Shown one piece after another: positions 34,073 to 42,488 of a stretch of 64,000 nucleotides of DNA. A program made the translations under genes and the position numbers. This stretch comes from Paenibacillus sp. FSL R7-0337 (lineage in GTDB: Bacteria > Bacillota > Bacilli > Paenibacillales > Paenibacillaceae): NCBI RefSeq assembly GCF_037969875.1, contig NZ_CP150218.1:6324001-6388000 (forward strand), written 5' to 3'. The stretch's first letter is position 1. Every line of letters starts with the position of its first letter. The notes below the pieces were generated by a model. It did not search any database. It was not told the origin of the DNA and saw nothing but the letters and a program-made list of their open reading frames with translations.

Positions 34073-36448
34073 GTGAATGCAATGGAGAATGAAGGGGCAG
34101 GAGCACGGAACAGGTATACGCGAGGCCGGACAGGACGCAAGGGCCGTTATTACCGCAATAATCTCATTATTGTGCTGATCGTCTCGTCCATTCCCGGGCT
34201 GATCATCGGGCTGCTGGTCTATTTTATGGCCGGGGGAAATCTGGAGAAGGAGCTGCTCCGGATGCATAACCGGCAGATTGAGCAGCGGGCGGACAACATC
34301 AATGATCAATTGTCTAATCTGGAGCTGATGCTGGCCCACTGGGCATTCGATCCGAAGTTCGACTACGGGCTGAGCAACATGGATTTCACCCGCAATCATG
34401 AACGGGCCTGGGATATTACGAAGACGCTGGTAGTCATGCAGGGCTCAAATTCTATGGTGCGGCAGGTTGAGCTGTATCTGGCCGGTAAACAGCCGGTGCG
34501 CTTCGGCACGGAGTACGGGACGCTGGCTGCGGAGGAGGAAGTACTGTACTCGAAGCTGCTGAAGCAGGAGCGGAGCACGTACTGGACGGAGTGGGCTTTT
34601 GAACCGGAGAAGCCGGAGCAGAAGGAGCTGACGCTGGTGCACCACATCCCCGGCGGCAGCCGGGAGCCCTTCGGGGCGCTATTGCTGCGGATGGATACAG
34701 AGAAGGTATCGGCGATGCTGCGGACCATGACCCCGTACAGCACGGGGGAGGTGTTCATGGAGCAGAAATCCGGCGGGCTGTTCATCTCGGGGGCCGGGAT
34801 GGATACCCCAACGCCGCTCGTTACGGCGCTGCGGGCTGCTATTGCAGCCAGAGGCAGCCAGGATAGCGGGTCCTTTCTGTATGACTGGAACGGGGTTACT
34901 TATGCGGTGACCTATGGTGATTTCTCGCGGATTGCCAGTGAATGGCGGTATGTATCGGCTTCGCCGATTTCCAGCGTTACCTCTCCGGTGGTCTGGCTGT
35001 CCCGGATGATTATTCTGGTCAGCTTGTGCGCCTTGCTGCTGGCGGCAGTCCTGTCCTGGATTGCCTCCCGCAGAATCTATTCGCCGGTCCGCCGTCTGCT
35101 TCAGACCCTGCTTCCCGAGCATGCGGCCTCCGGGGACCGGGTGGATGAGCTGACGCTGATCGAGCGGCACTGGCAGAACCTGCACGGACAGCAGCACGCC
35201 CTCGAGTACACGCTCTCGGAGCAGCTTCCGCATGTGCAGCAGAGCTTCCTCCACCAGCTGTTCCAGGGGTATCTGTATGCCTATTCCGAACAGGACTTGC
35301 AGAGCCGGATGAAGCAGTACAAGTGGGAAGTGGAGAACTGTACCTTCGTGGTGCTGTATATCCAGCTGACCGGCATCTCCAGCCTGGAAGCCAAATTCCG
35401 CAGCGGTGACGAGAGTCTGGTGTCGTTCGCGGCTGTAAATATCATCGGGGAGCTTGCTAAGGAGCATTTCGGCCGGGCAGAGACGGTCAATCTGCATGAC
35501 CTTACCTCCGGTATGCTGCTGATGGAACCGGGAAGCGGCCCGGACCCGGCCCGCGTGGGGGCCTTCGGTGAAGAGCTGGCGGCTACCCTGAGCCGGATGC
35601 TTAAGCTTCAAGCCACGGTGGCGTACAGTGCAAGGATCGGGAGCATCTCCGCGGTTCCGCGGTCGTTCGAGGCGGCGAAGCAGGCGGCCAGTCACAGCAG
35701 GTACGGGGGCGGGAACCAGATTATCAGTCTAGAGCAGCTGGAGCGGGAGGGGCAGGGCACACCTATACCGCAGTATTCCTTCGCGCTGGAGCGCGGGCTG
35801 ATTCAGGCGCTGCGGACCGGCGAAGCGGAGGAAGCGGACCGGCTGCTGGAGGAATTCCTGGAGACGCTCTCCGCAGGCAGCGCGAAGGTGATCGACGTAC
35901 AGCAGGGGATGCTGCATCTGCTCGGCGCGATCCTTCATGCGGTGCTGGAGGCCGGGATGGCCCAGAGCCAGCTATTCGGCGGCAGGAATCTGTATGCCAG
36001 CCTCTCGCAGATCCATGAGCCGGGGCTGATTCTCTCCTGGTTCCGCACACAGGTTATCGCTCCCTTCCTGAAGGAGCTGTGCGAGCGCTCCGACGCCGGG
36101 ATAAGGCGGACCATTGACCAGGCGATGTTGTATATTCAGCAGCATTATATGGACAATATCTCACTGGACAGCTGTGCGGATTATACAGGGACCAGTCCTT
36201 TTCTGCTCAGTAAGTCGTTCAAGCGGGTCACCGGGCAGAATTTCATTGATTATGTAACGGAACTGCGGCTCACCAAGGCGAAGGAACTGCTGCGTGACAC
36301 CGATCTGAAGATGAACGATGTCGCCTTGCAGGTTGGCTATCAGCAGAGTTATTTCAACCGGATTTTCAAAAAACAGGAGGATATCACTCCGACACGTTAC
36401 CGTGAACTGATCCGGCAGGAGGGGGAGAAGGAGAATGGGACCCGGTAA
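34073..36448 (+). CDS. Membrane-bound AraC-type regulator (YesS-like)
   Basis: 791 residues. A basic N-terminus leads to one membrane helix (NLIIVLIVSSIPGLIIGLLV), an extracellular sensor region of about 230 residues, a second helix (MIILVSLCALLLAAVLSWIA), a cytoplasmic linker, and a C-terminal AraC DNA-binding domain (about 685-785: SCADYTGTSPFLLSKSFKRV, then VALQVGYQQSYFNRIFKKQ). This matches the architecture of Bacillus subtilis YesS, the activator of rhamnogalacturonan genes. GTG start with AAGGA eight bases upstream. It lies between transporter and enzyme genes, so it probably switches on this locus when the pectic ligand is sensed outside. Confidence 0.87.
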   Translation: MNAMENEGAGARNRYTRGRTGRKGRYYRNNLIIVLIVSSIPGLIIGLLVYFMAGGNLEKELLRMHNRQIEQRADNINDQLSNLELMLAHWAFDPKFDYGLSNMDFTRNHERAWDITKTLVVMQGSNSMVRQVELYLAGKQPVRFGTEYGTLAAEEEVLYSKLLKQERSTYWTEWAFEPEKPEQKELTLVHHIPGGSREPFGALLLRMDTEKVSAMLRTMTPYSTGEVFMEQKSGGLFISGAGMDTPTPLVTALRAAIAARGSQDSGSFLYDWNGVTYAVTYGDFSRIASEWRYVSASPISSVTSPVVWLSRMIILVSLCALLLAAVLSWIASRRIYSPVRRLLQTLLPEHAASGDRVDELTLIERHWQNLHGQQHALEYTLSEQLPHVQQSFLHQLFQGYLYAYSEQDLQSRMKQYKWEVENCTFVVLYIQLTGISSLEAKFRSGDESLVSFAAVNIIGELAKEHFGRAETVNLHDLTSGMLLMEPGSGPDPARVGAFGEELAATLSRMLKLQATVAYSARIGSISAVPRSFEAAKQAASHSRYGGGNQIISLEQLEREGQGTPIPQYSFALERGLIQALRTGEAEEADRLLEEFLETLSAGSAKVIDVQQGMLHLLGAILHAVLEAGMAQSQLFGGRNLYASLSQIHEPGLILSWFRTQVIAPFLKELCERSDAGIRRTIDQAMLYIQQHYMDNISLDSCADYTGTSPFLLSKSFKRVTGQNFIDYVTELRLTKAKELLRDTDLKMNDVALQVGYQQSYFNRIFKKQEDITPTRYRELIRQEGEKENGTR

Positions 36449-36566
36449 GCGGGGACCGGCTCCAGAATGACAGCGGCTCACTTTCCGTGATCCCGCGTCC
36501 GCAGGCCTCCTGCTCCGGCAACGGCTCATTCGTCCAGGTGATGTCCCATCAAGGAGATGACAGAAG

Positions 36567-39500
36567 ATGACCTCTTTATCCTCGGCCCTGCCAGTCCAGT
36601 TACGATGGCTGAAGCCGCCTGCTGCGGCTGCGGGGGTGACCTGGGGTGTCCCCTGGTCCAAGGGAGATCTGAAGCGCGGAGAACTGGCCGCGCTATATCT
36701 TGGCGGGGCGGATAACGGCTCCCGCCTGCCGCTGCAGAGCCGTCCGGCTGCGTATTGGCCGGACGGCAGCATCAAATGGTCCCTGCATTCTGCCGTATGC
36801 CCTGAAGGGAGTACGGCAGGATATACGCTGCAACGCTCTGCCGGGCAGAGCGCTGTGTCCGCAGCCTTTCAGCTGTCCGTGGCAGAGACAGAGGAGGCTT
36901 ATATTGTCGATACAGGCAGCATTCGTTGCACCGTGGTCAAGCATGGCCCGGGCGTGATCTCGCGGATTATCCGCCGGGGAACGGCGGAATCCGGGGGACC
37001 GGACGGTGACCATGGATATTACAGAGCTGTGGAGGCGGTGACGGGATCAGGTGCGGGTACGAGTGCGGGCGTGAGTGTGGGCACGGTGGCTGGTGAGCGT
37101 GCAGGTGATGTGAATGCCAGTGCGGATGTGAGTGCAGGTGCGGGTGCGAGTGCGAGTGCGGATGTGAGTGTAGCTACGGATGCAGGTGCAGATTCAGCCG
37201 ATGCAGCTATAGGCGCGGCGAATCAACCCTGCCCGGCAGAGCAGTTGGTGTGCAGCGGAAGCGAGCTGCTCTGTCTCCGCGAACAGCGGGACATCCTCAG
37301 CGGGGAGCTGACGCTGCGGCAGGAACGGTTCACCGGAGTGACGCTGAAGGCCAGCCTGGAGGAGCGGGGACCGGTGCGTGCCGTGATCCGGCTGGACGGA
37401 CGGCACAGAAGTACAAGGGGAGCCAGGGAATGGCTTCCTTATACTTTGCGGCTCTATTTCTATGCCGGGCTTGCGTCGATCCGGCTGGTGCATACCTTCC
37501 ATTATGACGGCAACCCGCAGCAGGACTTCATCAAGGGGCTGGGCCTGCTGTTCAAGGTGCCGCTCAGCGGTCCGCTGTATAACCGACATGTCCGGCTGGC
37601 GGGCAGCGGGGGAATCTTCAGCGAATCCCCCAAGACGCTACAGACCCGCAGAACCCGGGGCAAATATGCCGGTATGTTCGCCGGGCAGCTTGAGGGGCAG
37701 AGCCAGCACTTTGATCCCGTAGAGGATGCGTACTTCACGGGACTGCTCAAGGATTCGGCGGTATGGGATGACTTCCGGCTGGTGCAGGATTCGTCTGAGC
37801 ATTATGCCGTGCATAAGCGGACAGGGCCGGACTGCACCTGGATTAAAGGGGCGGAAGGCCGGCGGGCAGGCGGACTGGGCTATGTCGGCTCTGACGGCGG
37901 AGGCTTGGCTGCCGGAGTGAAGGATTTCTGGCAGAAGCACCCCTCCGGGCTGGAGATCAGCGGCACCTCCGGCGCGGAAGCGGCGTTAACGGTCTGGTTC
38001 TGGACGCCGGAGGCACAGGCGATGGACTTGCGCCACTATGATACGAAGACGCATGTCGAGTCCTCTTATGAAGGTGCAGAGGAGCTGCGGGCCACCCCTT
38101 ACGGCATCGCCAATACGAACGAGCTGACCTTGTGGTGTACCGCGCGGACGCCGGATTCCGGTCAGCTTCGGCAGATGCAGCAGCAGGCGGATGAACCGCC
38201 GCTGCTGGTCTGTAAGCCGGAGTATTACAACCGCAGCCGGGCGTTTGGCCTCTGGAGCCTGCCGGACCGGAGCACGCCGGCCAAGGCGTACCTGGAGGAG
38301 CGGCTGGACGGAATTATCAGCTTTTACCAGAAGGAGATGGAGCAGCGGAAGTGGTATGGCCTGTGGGATTATGGCGATTTCATGCACAGCTATGATCCGG
38401 TCCGCCATGTCTGGAATTATGATCTGGGCGGCTGTGCCTGGCAGAATGCCGAACTGGTACCGAATATGTGGCTGTGGGTGAGCTTTCTGCGGACCGGACG
38501 CGCGGATATTTACAGGATGGCAGAAGCGATGACCAGGCATACCAGCGAGGTGGATGTGTATCATTTCGGGGAATATGCGGGTCTTGGCTCCCGGCACAAT
38601 GTCGTGCATTGGGGCTGCGGCTGCAAGGAAGCTCGGATTGCTATGGCGGGCCTGCACCGCTACTACTATTATCTGACCGGAGATGAGCGGACCGGCGACA
38701 TCATGGACAGTGTGAAGGATGCGGATTATTCCACGGTGAATCTGGACCCGATGCGGGCTTATTTTGCGAAGGATGAATTCAAGACGCATGTGCGGGTGGG
38801 GCCGGACTGGGCCGCGTTCAGCTCTAATTGGATGACCCGCTGGGAACGTTATGAGGATACGGCCTACCGCGACAAAATCCTAACCGGCATCGACTGCATC
38901 AAAGCAGCCAATCTGCGGCTGATCTCCGGGCCAACCTACGGATATGATCCCACAACGGGAATTCTCAGTCCTATGGGCGATGACAACTGGGGACGGCATC
39001 TGGCGATCTGCATGGGCGGGCCGCAGGTGTGGTTCGAGCTGGCCATGATGCTGGAGGACCCGGAGTGGGAGGACATGCTGGCGGAGTTCGGTGTCTTCTA
39101 TAATTTGCCGGAGGAAGAGCAACGGCTTAGATCCGGGGGGGCAATTACAGGCAAGCTGCGTTTCGAGCATCCGGTGCTGAGTGTGGCTATTGCCGCCTAC
39201 GGCGCATGGGTTAAGGATGACCGGGCGACGGCGGAACGCTGCTGGAGTATTCTGCTTGAGAATCCCTTCGGCACCGTCAATCTGCAAGCGGAGCAGAAGC
39301 GGGTGGCTTCTATGGAAGCGCTGGATGAAGTGGACTGGATGAATACGAACGAAGCCTCACAGTGGTCACTGAACACGATTATTGCGCTGGAGCTGATTGC
39401 CGAGTCTCTGCCTGCACGCGATGGTGGAGCGGGTGATGTAGCTGATGCGGAAGCTGTGGGGAGTACGGAAACTGGAGCTGGTGCTGGAACTGATGTTGAG

Positions 39501-39587
39501 GCTGGTGCAGAAGCTAGGATTAGCGCGAGGGCCGGTGCCGGAATTGACCATAATGCCGGTGCCGAGAAAGGTGAGGTGGTTCAATGA
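36567..39587 (+). CDS. PL26-like exo-rhamnogalacturonan lyase (YetA-like)
   Basis: 1,006 residues. An N-terminal RIFT-barrel-like domain (from LPVQLRWLKPP) is followed by middle beta domains and an (alpha/alpha)6-type C-terminal domain (WYGLWDYGDFMHSYDPVRHV, then GGCAWQNAELVPNMWLW). Similarity is to YetA and the fungal exo-lyase PcRGLX. No signal peptide, so it should act on imported rhamnogalacturonan. Two low-complexity stretches rich in Ala, Gly, Ser, Asp and Val are unusual: one inside the N-terminal part (about 152-215) and a C-terminal tail (about 950-1003). AAGGAG lies upstream. The stop overlaps the next start (ATGA). Confidence 0.8.
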   Translation: MTSLSSALPVQLRWLKPPAAAAGVTWGVPWSKGDLKRGELAALYLGGADNGSRLPLQSRPAAYWPDGSIKWSLHSAVCPEGSTAGYTLQRSAGQSAVSAAFQLSVAETEEAYIVDTGSIRCTVVKHGPGVISRIIRRGTAESGGPDGDHGYYRAVEAVTGSGAGTSAGVSVGTVAGERAGDVNASADVSAGAGASASADVSVATDAGADSADAAIGAANQPCPAEQLVCSGSELLCLREQRDILSGELTLRQERFTGVTLKASLEERGPVRAVIRLDGRHRSTRGAREWLPYTLRLYFYAGLASIRLVHTFHYDGNPQQDFIKGLGLLFKVPLSGPLYNRHVRLAGSGGIFSESPKTLQTRRTRGKYAGMFAGQLEGQSQHFDPVEDAYFTGLLKDSAVWDDFRLVQDSSEHYAVHKRTGPDCTWIKGAEGRRAGGLGYVGSDGGGLAAGVKDFWQKHPSGLEISGTSGAEAALTVWFWTPEAQAMDLRHYDTKTHVESSYEGAEELRATPYGIANTNELTLWCTARTPDSGQLRQMQQQADEPPLLVCKPEYYNRSRAFGLWSLPDRSTPAKAYLEERLDGIISFYQKEMEQRKWYGLWDYGDFMHSYDPVRHVWNYDLGGCAWQNAELVPNMWLWVSFLRTGRADIYRMAEAMTRHTSEVDVYHFGEYAGLGSRHNVVHWGCGCKEARIAMAGLHRYYYYLTGDERTGDIMDSVKDADYSTVNLDPMRAYFAKDEFKTHVRVGPDWAAFSSNWMTRWERYEDTAYRDKILTGIDCIKAANLRLISGPTYGYDPTTGILSPMGDDNWGRHLAICMGGPQVWFELAMMLEDPEWEDMLAEFGVFYNLPEEEQRLRSGGAITGKLRFEHPVLSVAIAAYGAWVKDDRATAERCWSILLENPFGTVNLQAEQKRVASMEALDEVDWMNTNEASQWSLNTIIALELIAESLPARDGGAGDVADAEAVGSTETGAGAGTDVEAGAEARISARAGAGIDHNAGAEKGEVVQ

Positions 39588-40279
39588 CTACGCTACAGGG
39601 TGGAGCAGATGTTCCTGAGGGCTGGCGGGAGATCTACCGCAATACGCTTGAGGGGCCCGCGCAGGTAGAGGGCTTCCGGATGGAAGGCGAGGGCGCAGTT
39701 ACTTTTCCGCAGAGACGGTTAAGGCTGGAGAGTACCCGCGGGGCTGAGGAAGGACAGAAGGCGAATGTGGTTTTCTGGTGTTCTGAGGTTCTTCCAGCGG
39801 AGCTTGCCATCTCCTGGAGGTTCCGCCCGCTGCGCGAGCCGGGGCTGGCCATTCTGTTCTTCGCGGCTGCCGGTGCAGGAGGCAAGGATCTGTTCGACCC
39901 GTCCCTGCCGGCCCGCACGGGCGAATATGACCAGTACCACCATGGGGAGATGGATGCCTATCATATCTCGTATTTTCGCCGGATGTGGGAGGAGGAGCGG
40001 GCTTTTCACACCTGTAATCTGCGCAAAAGCTATGGTTTCCACCTTGTCGCCCAAGGAGCTGATCCTCTCCCGGATACCGCCGATATGACTGCGGACTACC
40101 GGATGCTGGTGGTGAAGCGGGGGGCTGCTGTGACGTTTGCCATCAATGAATTGCCGGTGCTGCAATGGGTGGACGACGGCTCGTCCTTCGGTCCGCTGCT
40201 CGGCGGCGGCAGACTTGGCTTTCGGCAGATGGCCCCGCTGATAGCGGAATATAGCGATCTGGTCGTCTATGCTCCCTGA
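39584..40279 (+). CDS. DUF1961 protein (YesU-like)
   Basis: 231 residues with a concanavalin-like jelly-roll signature of the DUF1961 family, for example GEYDQYHHGEMDAYHISYFR followed by NLRKSYGFHLVAQGADP. YesU, a member in Bacillus subtilis, is also in a rhamnogalacturonan cluster; its biochemical activity is unknown to me. The start overlaps the PL26-like stop by four bases (ATGA), so expression is coupled. No signal peptide. Confidence 0.8.
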   Translation: MTTLQGGADVPEGWREIYRNTLEGPAQVEGFRMEGEGAVTFPQRRLRLESTRGAEEGQKANVVFWCSEVLPAELAISWRFRPLREPGLAILFFAAAGAGGKDLFDPSLPARTGEYDQYHHGEMDAYHISYFRRMWEEERAFHTCNLRKSYGFHLVAQGADPLPDTADMTADYRMLVVKRGAAVTFAINELPVLQWVDDGSSFGPLLGGGRLGFRQMAPLIAEYSDLVVYAP

Positions 40280-40294
40280 AGCTGGGAGAGGTGG

Positions 40295-40347
40295 CTGGAG
40301 TCACGGCTATCCCATAGCAAAAAATATACAAGTTCAATCTATATAGG
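40295..40347 (+). promoter_or_regulatory. Conserved element, copy 2, upstream of the deacetylase
   Basis: Same 22-base block as 30225-30246, then AAAAAATATACAAG and TATATAG ending at the same distance as in copy 1. It lies just after the DUF1961 gene and about 30 bases before the deacetylase start, so a second transcript of the locus may begin here. Confidence 0.5.
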
Positions 40348-40378
40348 GATGGACGATTACGAAGGAGGTTTTACTGCA

Positions 40379-41179
40379 ATGCCGGGAGTCTATTACTGCT
40401 ACCCGCAAGGCCGTCATAAGGCGCTGACCATGAGCTATGATGACGGACGGCGGGCGGATGAACGGCTGGTCGGGCTGTTCAACCAGCATGGAATCAAGGG
40501 CAGCTTCCATTTGAATTCCGGGCTGCTTGGCGAGGGGGACCGTATCAGGGCTGATGAGGTTGCGGCTCTCTACCATGGACATGAGGTCAGTGTGCATACG
40601 CGGAGTCATCCGACGCTGGCGCGCTGCCCGCAGGAGCAGGTCGTGGAGGAGATTATGGAGGACCGCAGGGTGCTGGAAGGGCTGGTCCGCCAGCCTGTGC
40701 GAGGTATGTCTTACCCGAACGGCTCCTATACGCAGGAGATCAAGGCGCTGCTGCCGCATCTGGGCATTGAATATGCCCGGACGGTACAGACCACCGGGGG
40801 CTTCGCCCTGCCGGAGGACTGGCTGGAGTGGCAGGCGACCTACCATCATAACCGGGAGCTGCTGGCTCACGGGGAGACTTTTGTGGAACTGCATAAGCGG
40901 CAGTATCTGTACCTGATGTATGTGTGGGGACATAGCTATGAGTTCGACAATGACCACAACTGGGACCTGATGGAGCGCTTCTGCGCCATGGCGGGCGGAC
41001 GCGGCGACATCTGGTATGCGACGAATCTGGAGCTGGTGCAATATATGAAGGCCTGCCGGGGGCTGCTGTTCTCGGCGGCAAGGAATTTTGTCTGTAATCC
41101 GGGAGCGGCTGCGGTCTGGCTGGAGGTTGACGGTACGGCAGTCGAGGTGCCTGGGGGACAGACTGTGGATCTGGGCTGA
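40379..41179 (+). CDS. NodB-type polysaccharide deacetylase family protein
   Basis: 266 residues with the carbohydrate esterase 4 fold. The metal-binding set is visible: Asp pair in MSYDDGRRAD and two His in VSVHTRSHPTL, with RGMSYPNGSY as the next conserved block. The start is ATG 40379, which has AAGGAGG 10 bases upstream. There is no signal peptide, so it may remove acetyl groups from imported pectic oligosaccharides, whose rhamnogalacturonan backbone is naturally acetylated; that substrate is inferred from context. Confidence 0.83.
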   Translation: MPGVYYCYPQGRHKALTMSYDDGRRADERLVGLFNQHGIKGSFHLNSGLLGEGDRIRADEVAALYHGHEVSVHTRSHPTLARCPQEQVVEEIMEDRRVLEGLVRQPVRGMSYPNGSYTQEIKALLPHLGIEYARTVQTTGGFALPEDWLEWQATYHHNRELLAHGETFVELHKRQYLYLMYVWGHSYEFDNDHNWDLMERFCAMAGGRGDIWYATNLELVQYMKACRGLLFSAARNFVCNPGAAAVWLEVDGTAVEVPGGQTVDLG

Positions 41180-41213
41180 TACAGAACAGGGATAGAGTGA
41201 AGGAGGATGTATT

Positions 41214-42488
41214 GTGAATCATATGGATCATAGTCAAAAGCTGCACCGGCTGGCCGGATTGGATATCTCCGCCGCCGGTCCAAGATGTAAAATGCTGCTC
41301 GGCGATCTGGACGGGGACGGCCGGGCTGAATTGCTGCTGGTGCAGCCGGATAACCGCCAGGATGTGCGTTATATTCCCCATCAGGTGCAGTGCCTGACGG
41401 CGTACAATCTGGATGGCCGCCTGCTGTGGCAGACGGGAAAGCCGGACCCGGACGCAGGCAGCCAAGGCTCCGATTATCCGGCGCAGATTGCTGATATCGA
41501 TGGTGACGGGGCTCTGGAGGTACTGTGTGTGATGAAGGACCAGCTGCATATTCTGGAGGGGGCGACGGGCAAAGTCAAAGCGGTTTACCCGCTGCCGGCA
41601 AAGGAGGCTCATGACTGCATCATTATTGCCAACCTGTCAGGCGGCGATTATCCTTCCGACATCATTCTCAAAGACCGCTACCATCAGCTGTGGGTGCTGG
41701 ACCGGGACTTCCGGCTGCTCTGGACCCACCAGGGCAATTTGGGGCATTATCCCTGGGTGTACGATCTGGACGGTGACGGGCGCGATGAGGTAATGGCCGG
41801 ATATGATCTGCTGAGCGCGGAGGGCAAGCTGCTATGGAGCTGCAAGGATCTGGACGATCACGCGGACTGCCTGTGGGTCGGCGATGTGAACGGAGACGGG
41901 GTGCCGGAGCTGGTCATCGGCGGCAGTGTGACGGTGATGTACGACCGTGACGGGCGCGAGCTGTGGCGGTACGAAGGCTCTGTCGAGTCGCAGCATCTGG
42001 CGCTCGGGCGGTTCCGCCCGGACCTGCCCGGCCTGCAGATTGCGGGCCTTGACCGTCTAGTCCGGGAGGATGACGGCAAGGGTCTGCGGGGCAAGGATGC
42101 TATGTTCCTGCTGGACCAGTCCGGCCGGGAGCTGTGGAAGGAAGAACGTACCACTGACGGCTGGCTTACCATTGTCGAAGCCGTCAGCCGATTCTGGCCG
42201 GATGCACCCGACTATATTCTGGCATACCGCCGGGGCGAAGCTGTGCTTCCCGCACTCTATGACGGCTATATGAATATCGTAGCCGAGTTCGCCGAGCAGG
42301 GTTATGCCGTGCACGGGGATCTGCTGGGCAGCGGAACGGAGCAGGTCATTATTTATACGGATGAGTTGGCTGCTGTCTATGCCGGTGAAGCCCTACCGCT
42401 GCAAGCGGCGCACCCCGGCCAGCCGCTGCCCCAGTCCAAACGCCTGTACAGCTCCACCCTGTACCCCGGCGGTGAGGTGGCGTTGTGA
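41214..42488 (+). CDS. FG-GAP/VCBS beta-propeller protein
   Basis: 424 residues built of repeated propeller blades with calcium-binding loops: GDLDGDGRAELLL, ADIDGDGALEVLC, YDLDGDGRDEVMA and GDVNGDGVPELVI. This pattern resembles the propeller of PL11 rhamnogalacturonan lyases (YesW/YesX), but the protein is shorter and lacks their N-terminal region and any signal peptide, so it may be a binding or diverged catalytic protein. GTG start with AGGAGGAT six bases upstream. Its stop overlaps the GH105 start. Confidence 0.72.
   Translation: MNHMDHSQKLHRLAGLDISAAGPRCKMLLGDLDGDGRAELLLVQPDNRQDVRYIPHQVQCLTAYNLDGRLLWQTGKPDPDAGSQGSDYPAQIADIDGDGALEVLCVMKDQLHILEGATGKVKAVYPLPAKEAHDCIIIANLSGGDYPSDIILKDRYHQLWVLDRDFRLLWTHQGNLGHYPWVYDLDGDGRDEVMAGYDLLSAEGKLLWSCKDLDDHADCLWVGDVNGDGVPELVIGGSVTVMYDRDGRELWRYEGSVESQHLALGRFRPDLPGLQIAGLDRLVREDDGKGLRGKDAMFLLDQSGRELWKEERTTDGWLTIVEAVSRFWPDAPDYILAYRRGEAVLPALYDGYMNIVAEFAEQGYAVHGDLLGSGTEQVIIYTDELAAVYAGEALPLQAAHPGQPLPQSKRLYSSTLYPGGEVAL

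Noticed and set aside
34679..35695. 338-codon minus-strand frame inside the YesS-like regulator
   Set aside because: Antisense shadow; composition is not protein-like and no start signal is present.
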